From contig JAOUDT010000021.1 of NCBI GenBank assembly GCA_029859145.1, positions 1 through 11,259 on the forward strand: a DNA stretch of 11,259 nt, given 5' to 3'. Within the stretch, counting starts at the first letter, position 1. Each line of letters opens with the position of its first letter. Below, one piece after another: positions 6,486 to 11,259 of the stretch. The translations under genes and the position numbers were made by a program. The notes beneath the pieces are model-generated. The model did not search any database. It saw nothing but the letters and a program-made list of their open reading frames with translations, and had not been told where the DNA came from. Origin of the DNA: Dehalococcoidia bacterium. Lineage in GTDB: Bacteria; Chloroflexota; Dehalococcoidia; GIF9; AB-539-J10.

Positions 6486-6911
6486 CTACTTCGACTCTGA
6501 GGCTCCGAATACTTCTTCTAAGAAATTGACAACGTGTCCTCCGGAATCATCTTTTGGCGGGTGTTCCCCGGCCAGATGCCTCATCAATTGAGCGACCTCA
6601 CCCCCGTCAAACCACAGCCCATGTTTGTCACGACATACGTCGATAAGGGTTTTAGGCTGTCCGCCTATCGCTGTCTTTTTCATCTTGCGGCCACAGCTGG
6701 GGCAATTGCGTTTCTTTTCCGCCGAAGCAGCTTCCTGGGAGTTGATGATGTTATCAAATGACGCCTTTCGCTCTTCAAGACCCTGCGACTTAAGCAAAAG
6801 CTCAAGCTCTCCCGAGTCAAACCATACTCCCTTACAGCTATTACAGTAATCGAGCTCAATATTACGATACTCGACGACTATCATGTCGTATTTACAGACA
6901 GGGCATATCAT
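6486..6911 (-). CDS. Double zinc-ribbon protein (zf-TFIIB type)
   Basis: A 141-residue soluble protein with two copies of the TFIIB-like zinc ribbon. Copy 1: C3-x2-C6 and C23-x2-C26 followed by KGVWFDSGELELLL. Copy 2: C70-x2-C73 and C93, followed by HGLWFDGGEVAQLM. In copy 2 the expected fourth cysteine is K96, with H97 next to it, so zinc would need the histidine as ligand. The copies are joined by a charged helix (about 43-68). The family is widespread in bacteria but its biochemical role is unknown to me; it is often found with membrane-stress genes. Here it precedes lemA and htpX by 49 bases, and htpX carries a zinc ribbon too. The start ATG at 6911 lies 12 bases after a GAGG. A promoter sits upstream, so the gene probably heads the zinc-ribbon-lemA-htpX operon. 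Confidence 0.85.
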   Translation of the reverse strand: MICPVCKYDMIVVEYRNIELDYCNSCKGVWFDSGELELLLKSQGLEERKASFDNIINSQEAASAEKKRNCPSCGRKMKKTAIGGQPKTLIDVCRDKHGLWFDGGEVAQLMRHLAGEHPPKDDSGGHVVNFLEEVFGASESK

Positions 6912-6941
6912 CGCTTTCGGACCTCATCGGGTTATTTTAAT

Positions 6942-6970
6942 AGTGTAGATGTCTGAGGGAGTCATGTCAA
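6942..6970 (-). promoter_or_regulatory. Sigma70-type promoter for the zinc-ribbon-lemA-htpX operon
   Basis: On the minus strand TTGACA (6970-6965, a full match to the -35 consensus) is followed after exactly 17 bases by TACACT (6947-6942, four of six matches to -10). It lies in the short gap between the phosphatase stop and the zinc-ribbon start. Transcription would begin near 6935, about 24 bases before the ATG, leaving room for the GAGG site. Confidence 0.55.
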
Positions 6971-6986
6971 GGTTGTGGCGTGAGCT

Positions 6987-7778
6987 TCAAATAGTCTCTA
7001 TCTCTATATCATCGGCGCCGTTTACGGGTTTTTTCAGATCAACCACGGCTATAGTACGCTCAGGAACATAATGTTTGTAGGCCGAGGAAGTGAATATGGT
7101 AAGGCACCTTTTCCCGTACATAGTGGGTGGAGCATCTGGCTGGTGAGACCTTATCAAGACGTTCTTGCCCAGTCGGGACATGATTTCCTTGAACCAGCCT
7201 CGCCCGAATTGGGGCCTCCCGCTATAGGGATCCATTCCTAGAAATTTCCCCGCACTTTCCTGCCAGTCTCCCCAGGTTATTTGGTGCCACTCAGCGCTGC
7301 CTGGCTCTATCTTGTTGATATCTTCCAGCCGTGACACGTTGGGGAGTGCTCCATGCAGAGCAATGATTCCATTTGGCATGGACACCGCAAGCGGCAACCT
7401 GGAGAGGGCCTCACTATATCGCTGGCGAAGCTCAGCGTCCAGTCCTTCCCAGAAGTCGGCAGGGTGGAAGCTGCCCATGGCATAGCATTCGTGATTTCCC
7501 ATGAGTAGGTAGAGAGAATCGGGGTGTTCAATTTTTTGCTGGAGCAAAAAGTTGATGTTTTGCAGTGAGGCTGGCCCCCGGTCAACATAATCCCCCAGGA
7601 AAACCAGCTTGTTCTTTGACTTGAGATACCTGTGGATGATTTTCTCCGTGGCTTCGAGGTCACCATGAGTATCGCCAACGAAGATGACTTTGCCGGACTT
7701 CAACAGTATTAGCTTTGCCTCTGAGGCAAACCTCTTCTCTGCCTCGTTCAGCAACCCCTTTATTTCTTTTCTGGTCAT
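6987..7778 (-). CDS. PPP-family metallophosphatase (serine/threonine phosphatase-like)
   Basis: A 263-residue cytoplasmic two-metal phosphoesterase. All metal and catalytic motifs of the PPP superfamily are seen: GDTHGD (D36, H38), GDYVDRG (D63, D66, R67), GNHE (N95, H96, E97), LHG (H142), and SHQP (H202). The spacing and the YVDRG and GNHE forms suggest a protein phosphatase or the related diadenosine tetraphosphatase, with protein phosphatase the better guess. Substrate cannot be told. There is no signal peptide or membrane segment. The ATG at 7778 has no clear ribosome site. It is the first gene of the minus-strand run and lies 75 bases before the zinc-ribbon gene, which has its own promoter. 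It diverges from the deacetylase gene across 134 bases. Confidence 0.88.
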   Translation of the reverse strand: MTRKEIKGLLNEAEKRFASEAKLILLKSGKVIFVGDTHGDLEATEKIIHRYLKSKNKLVFLGDYVDRGPASLQNINFLLQQKIEHPDSLYLLMGNHECYAMGSFHPADFWEGLDAELRQRYSEALSRLPLAVSMPNGIIALHGALPNVSRLEDINKIEPGSAEWHQITWGDWQESAGKFLGMDPYSGRPQFGRGWFKEIMSRLGKNVLIRSHQPDAPPTMYGKRCLTIFTSSAYKHYVPERTIAVVDLKKPVNGADDIEIETI

Positions 7779-7876
7779 ATTACAAAGCTTGCCGGCTTGG
7801 AGAAGTATATACTGCCATCAGCATAGATGTTTTTCGCGGTAAAAAGCAATACTCTCTTTGAAAAGCGTCGCCATCA

Positions 7877-7906
7877 TTGTCTTTGCGTGAATGCTTTTGA
7901 TATGAT
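7877..7906 (+). promoter_or_regulatory. Promoter for the deacetylase gene, likely giving leaderless mRNA
   Basis: TTGTCT (7877-7882, four of six -35 matches), an 18-base spacer, then TATGAT (7901-7906, five of six -10 matches). The ATG is at 7913, only six bases after the -10, so transcription would begin at or next to the start codon. No ribosome binding site is present before the ATG, which fits. Confidence 0.5.
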
Positions 7907-7912
7907 GCGAAT

Positions 7913-8947
7913 ATGAAAGTAGGCCTGGTTTATGACCCAGTCTATCTGGAACATGATACCGGCGACCACGTGGAGAATTCTCGTAGACTGGTAGAGGCGA
8001 TGTCCTATTTGAAGGAGACTGGAATCAAAGAGAAACTCACATGTCTACCTGCACGCCCCGCCACACTAGAAGAACTGGAGATGATACATGCGCCGGAGTA
8101 CATTTCTTACGTCAAGGGCAAGGCGGAAAAGGGTGGTGGTTGGCTTGACCCTGATACAGTAATGTCTCCGAAATCTTACGAAGCGGCCTTATGCGCTGCT
8201 GGTGGGCTCATGGTGGCTGTAGAAGCAGTGATGAAGGGGGAGGCAGATAGCGCTTTTGCTCTGGTTAGACCGCCAGGGCATCATGCCATCAAGGACCGGG
8301 CCATGGGCTTCTGTATTTTCAATAATGTGGCGATCGCTGCCAAATTTGCCATGAGGAAGTTCAGCCTGGACCGTGTGCTTATCGCGGATTTTGACGTCCA
8401 CCATGGCAATGGGACGCAGGATGCTTTTTATGCTGATCGCAAAGTCCTTTACTTCTCCACCCATCAGTACCCCTTCTATCCCGGGACAGGGTGGATGGAT
8501 GAAACTGGGACGGGTGAAGGAGAGGGTACTACGGTGAATTTTCCTATGGCTGGCGGCTGGGGCGATGAAGAATACTTGAGAGCTTTCAACGAGGTCTTGG
8601 TGCCAGCAGCCCGAAGATTTCAGCCCCAACTCGTCCTGGTTTCTGCGGGCTTTGATGCTCATTGGGCTGATCACCTGGCTATGATGAAAGTGAGTGTCAC
8701 AGGTTTCGTTCAAATGGCGACCATACTGAAGGAACTGGCTGCCGAACTATGCCAGGGGCGTCTCGTTTTCACGCTTGAAGGCGGCTATAACCTGCGCGTG
8801 GTTGCTTCGTCCATAAAGGCTATGTTTGCTGTACTTCTAGGTAACTCGGAGATAGACGACCCTTTGGGAAAAGCGCCAGTGGCAAGAAAACCCGATGGAT
8901 TTGACGAGCATATCGAGGCAATAAAGAGAATACACCATATCGGCTGA
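7913..8947 (+). CDS. Histone deacetylase family (class II-like) deacetylase
   Basis: A 344-residue zinc deacetylase of the arginase/deacetylase fold. The active site is complete: H123 and H124 in RPPGHHA, zinc ligands D161 and H163 in DFDVHHGNGTQD and D248 in SAGFDAH, and the catalytic tyrosine Y292 in LEGGYNL. FCIFNNVAIAA at 133-143 is also typical. Bacterial members remove acetyl groups from acetylated polyamines, acetoin-pathway proteins or acetyl-lysines; which applies here is not visible. Length is normal. No signal peptide. It stands alone, divergent from the phosphatase gene and convergent with secF. The start ATG is supported by homology (KVGLVYDP begins the fold) and by the promoter just upstream; there is no Shine-Dalgarno site. 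Confidence 0.94.
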   Translation: MKVGLVYDPVYLEHDTGDHVENSRRLVEAMSYLKETGIKEKLTCLPARPATLEELEMIHAPEYISYVKGKAEKGGGWLDPDTVMSPKSYEAALCAAGGLMVAVEAVMKGEADSAFALVRPPGHHAIKDRAMGFCIFNNVAIAAKFAMRKFSLDRVLIADFDVHHGNGTQDAFYADRKVLYFSTHQYPFYPGTGWMDETGTGEGEGTTVNFPMAGGWGDEEYLRAFNEVLVPAARRFQPQLVLVSAGFDAHWADHLAMMKVSVTGFVQMATILKELAAELCQGRLVFTLEGGYNLRVVASSIKAMFAVLLGNSEIDDPLGKAPVARKPDGFDEHIEAIKRIHHIG

Positions 8948-8960
8948 CAGCTCTCAGCCG
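8941..8960. terminator. Hairpin between converging genes, possible two-way terminator
   Basis: CGGCTGA (8941-8947) and TCAGCCG (8954-8960) form a perfect 7-bp GC-rich stem with a 6-base loop. It includes the deacetylase stop codon and lies eight bases from the secF stop on the other strand. No T-run follows on either side, so intrinsic termination would be weak. Confidence 0.45.
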
Positions 8961-8967
8961 ACAGCTA

Positions 8968-9897
8968 TTATGCCCGTGTCTTGGCCCAGGGTAGCAGCGT
9001 CCTCCACTCTCCCCTTTCCCATACCACCAAGAGTTCTCCGGCGACGCAAATAGAGTCGTAGGTGCCGATGATAACGCCAACTAGTAGCACGAGGACAAAG
9101 TAGTGTATGGTAGCTCCGCCGAAGAGGAATAACGCCAGAATAACGAAGAGTGTGGTGAGGCTGGTGTTTAAGCAGCGTCCCAAGGTTTCCACGATGCTGG
9201 AATTTACTGTTATGGCAAAGTCCGAGCTGATGCCCTTGGCTCTATTCTCCCGGATGCGATCAAAGACAACCACAATATTGTTGATGCTGTAGCCCACAAC
9301 TGTAAGTAGCCCGGTGATGAACAGGGCATCAATTTCCAGTCCGATGAGCAAGCCCAGGAGAGAGAAAATGCCTAGTGTTATGAAAACATCGTGAATAAGG
9401 GCAATGACAGCGCAACTGCCCCAGCGGAAAGGTCTAGGCATCCGGCGAAACGCCCAGACAATATAGAACAACATAGCTATAGATGCTACTATCACGGCAA
9501 TTACAGCACTGCGTGCTGTTGCTGCTCCCACCGTTGCAGAAGCTAGATAGTAGTCAGCTACTTCAACCTGAGAATTCAATTCTGCCCCGAGTTCCTGTGC
9601 CAGTTCTTCCGCCTCGTCCGAGGTTATTTCCCGGGTGTGGATGATGAAGTTTCCGTCACCTGCGTTCTGAATAGTTGCCTCGCCATATCCCAGCCTGGTC
9701 ATCTCCTCGCGCAGCTGGCTTTGCTCCACCGCCGGCTCAAATTGAAGAGTCATGGATGTCCCGCCGGCAAAATCGGTCCCCAATCGCAGAGGAGTCCCAA
9801 GCTGTATTTGGGAGATAATCAGGGCTGCAATACCGATAATCACAAGTATCCACGAAATCAGGAAGAACCACCGCTTCCGACCAACGAAATCTATCAT
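8968..9897 (-). CDS. secF: Protein translocase subunit SecF
   Basis: Membrane subunit that works with SecD to pull exported proteins through SecYEG using the proton gradient. The 309-residue product has the expected layout: a first membrane span (about 10-30), the GTDFAGGT motif starting near residue 40, a small periplasmic domain, and five further spans. ALIHDVFITLGIFSLLG and VGYSINNIVVVFDRIREN are characteristic SecF segments. The start is the ATG at 9897, which overlaps the secD stop as ATGA; a GAGGG site lies about seven bases ahead inside secD. The open frame continues upstream inside secD, but that part has no SecF homology and belongs to another frame of secD. Length is normal for SecF. 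Confidence 0.96.
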   Translation of the reverse strand: MIDFVGRKRWFFLISWILVIIGIAALIISQIQLGTPLRLGTDFAGGTSMTLQFEPAVEQSQLREEMTRLGYGEATIQNAGDGNFIIHTREITSDEAEELAQELGAELNSQVEVADYYLASATVGAATARSAVIAVIVASIAMLFYIVWAFRRMPRPFRWGSCAVIALIHDVFITLGIFSLLGLLIGLEIDALFITGLLTVVGYSINNIVVVFDRIRENRAKGISSDFAITVNSSIVETLGRCLNTSLTTLFVILALFLFGGATIHYFVLVLLVGVIIGTYDSICVAGELLVVWERGEWRTLLPWAKTRA

Positions 9898-11259
9898 TTC
9901 GTATCCCTCACTGTTGGAAGTGATGCTACTCCGTAAGCCGCCGGATTGGTGACCACCTGGCTGCCTATAATCAGGCGGAGGAAGGTTCTGGTAACGGTGA
10001 TGGCGGTGAACATGGATAACGCCACACCGACAAACAGGACCAGGGCAAAGCCTCTGACCATAAAAGCGCCCATTGTACCGCCAAGCCAGAAGAGAACGAT
10101 GCAAGCGATGAAAGTTGTGATATTGCTGTCCCTGATAGCTGTCCAGGCACGGCTGAATCCAGCCTCGACGGCGGCTCCCAGACTACGTCCCCCTCGCAAT
10201 TCCTCCTTCGTGCGCTCAAAGATGAGCACGTTGGCATCTACTGCCATACCTAGAGAGACAATGAAGCCGGCCAGGCCGGGCAAAGTCAGGGTTATGGGGA
10301 CGAGCTTGAAAATGGCTAAGAGCACCACTCCATAGATCGCTAAACTAAGGCAAGCCACTAAACCAGGCAGACGATAATACACAAGCATAAATACTAGCAA
10401 CAGCACTATGCCAACGGCTGCTGCTGTTATGCTTTTCCTGATGGAATCCGCCCCCAAGGTAGCATCCACAGTCCGTTCGTAGAGCGGGACACTAGGCTCA
10501 AATTCTCCGTTCACCCACCTCCCCAGCGGAATGTCGATGCGCCCGGCGTTGAGCAAATCTTTGAGCTCAGTGGCATCAGCAAGGCTCAGCCCTTCAATTT
10601 GCCCCTTGTCTTCTATCACCGCCCTGACCACCGGGGCGATCATATTACCGTCCTCACCCCGAAGGGGCTCATCGCCGAGGAAAATAGCCAATTGCTTGTT
10701 AAGGAGGCGGGTTGTTATTTGTACGGAAAGCTGCGCTCCCGTTTCGTCCCACTCAAATACTAGCAGCGGTTTGCCGTACTCGTTTACAGCGACGTCAGTG
10801 TTCTGTTTAAAGTATCTGCTGGTAAGGGTTAATGTCTCGTTGTTCACCGTGCCTTTGGCAGGGGTCCAATTTCCCGCCGCATCCTGTTCACGGAATTCGA
10901 GTATGGTGAAGAGTCCGACCATTTCCTTCGCCTTGTCGATGTCAGCTATGCCGGGCAGCTGTATGACAATGTTGTATTCCCCTTCGCGCTTCTGTATCTC
11001 CACGATGGGCTCAGTTATGCCCAGAGCGTTGATACGTCTTTCTACAACCCCTTTCACCCCTTCCATAATTTCATCTCTGTTGGTGGGCTCGACATCGCTG
11101 AGATCACCCTGATAGACCAAGTAGCTGCCACCGGAGAGGTCAAGCCCCAGCCTCAGTCCTTCTCTGCCAAGGACATTTCTATCGAGGGGGACTGCAGACC
11201 ATAAGGCAAAGCCGAACAAGACCAAGATGAAAATCAGTAGATAGACGGTTCTTCGTCTC
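9894..11259 (-). CDS. secD: Protein translocase subunit SecD, N-terminus cut by window edge
   Basis: Partner of SecF in the Sec accessory complex. The frame runs to the right edge: the last complete codons read RRRTVYLLIFILVLFGFALW, a typical SecD first membrane span, so probably only the start codon and perhaps one or two residues are missing (about 454 residues are present). Then come LRLGLDLSGGSYLVYQ, the first periplasmic domain with VERRINALGITEPIVE and IQLPGI, and a second periplasmic part with IDIPLG. The C-terminal five spans contain TLPGLAGFIVSLGMAVDANVL followed by IFERTKEELRGG, and ARAW-like SRAWTAIRDSNITTFIA. A TTG at 11225 is in frame but would remove most of the first span and is unlikely to be the start. 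It overlaps secF by four bases, so both are translated from one mRNA whose promoter lies to the right. Confidence 0.96.
   Translation of the reverse strand, partial: RRRTVYLLIFILVLFGFALWSAVPLDRNVLGREGLRLGLDLSGGSYLVYQGDLSDVEPTNRDEIMEGVKGVVERRINALGITEPIVEIQKREGEYNIVIQLPGIADIDKAKEMVGLFTILEFREQDAAGNWTPAKGTVNNETLTLTSRYFKQNTDVAVNEYGKPLLVFEWDETGAQLSVQITTRLLNKQLAIFLGDEPLRGEDGNMIAPVVRAVIEDKGQIEGLSLADATELKDLLNAGRIDIPLGRWVNGEFEPSVPLYERTVDATLGADSIRKSITAAAVGIVLLLVFMLVYYRLPGLVACLSLAIYGVVLLAIFKLVPITLTLPGLAGFIVSLGMAVDANVLIFERTKEELRGGRSLGAAVEAGFSRAWTAIRDSNITTFIACIVLFWLGGTMGAFMVRGFALVLFVGVALSMFTAITVTRTFLRLIIGSQVVTNPAAYGVASLPTVRDTK

Noticed and set aside
9898..10104. Extended secF start upstream of the ATG at 9897
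   Set aside because: The extra residues lie inside secD in another frame and match nothing in SecF; the ATGA overlap gives a clear start.

Overview
The window reads as a piece of a bacterial chromosome, most likely a Chloroflexota of the Dehalococcoidia type. That placement is an inference from gene content and protein style: SecD and SecF as separate genes, a LemA/HtpX pair with zinc-ribbon proteins, and a class II HDAC-like deacetylase. No rRNA or tRNA is present to confirm it. Base composition looks close to even GC.

Left part (1-3894, + strand): a nitrogen-metabolism cluster. It holds the C-terminal nine tenths of a carbamate kinase, a cysteine hydrolase closely resembling biuret hydrolase, and two genes that are the separated KipI-like and KipA-like halves of a urea-carboxylase-type carboxyltransferase. 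Together they point to handling of small ureido compounds (biuret, allophanate, urea or guanidine), with carbamate kinase as a possible ATP-yielding step. No biotin carboxylase or biotin carrier is visible, so the enzyme must be completed by genes left of the window or elsewhere.

Middle (3860-4654): a scar between the two chromosomal blocks. On the minus strand there is a broken TIR-domain gene, frameshifted by one base in a short G/C run and cut short where it meets the end of the kipA-like gene. Beside it lie about 430 bases without a credible gene but with three strong dyad symmetries.

Right part (4655-11259): ordinary housekeeping genes. A minus-strand run holds a PPP-family phosphatase, a double zinc-ribbon protein, LemA, and an HtpX-like membrane protease carrying its own C-terminal zinc ribbon. 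A near-consensus promoter sits just before the zinc-ribbon gene. Divergent from the phosphatase is an HDAC-family deacetylase whose likely -10 box is so close to the ATG that its mRNA would be leaderless. It converges on secD-secF (minus strand), which overlap by the classic ATGA. secD runs off the right edge, lacking only its first codon or few.
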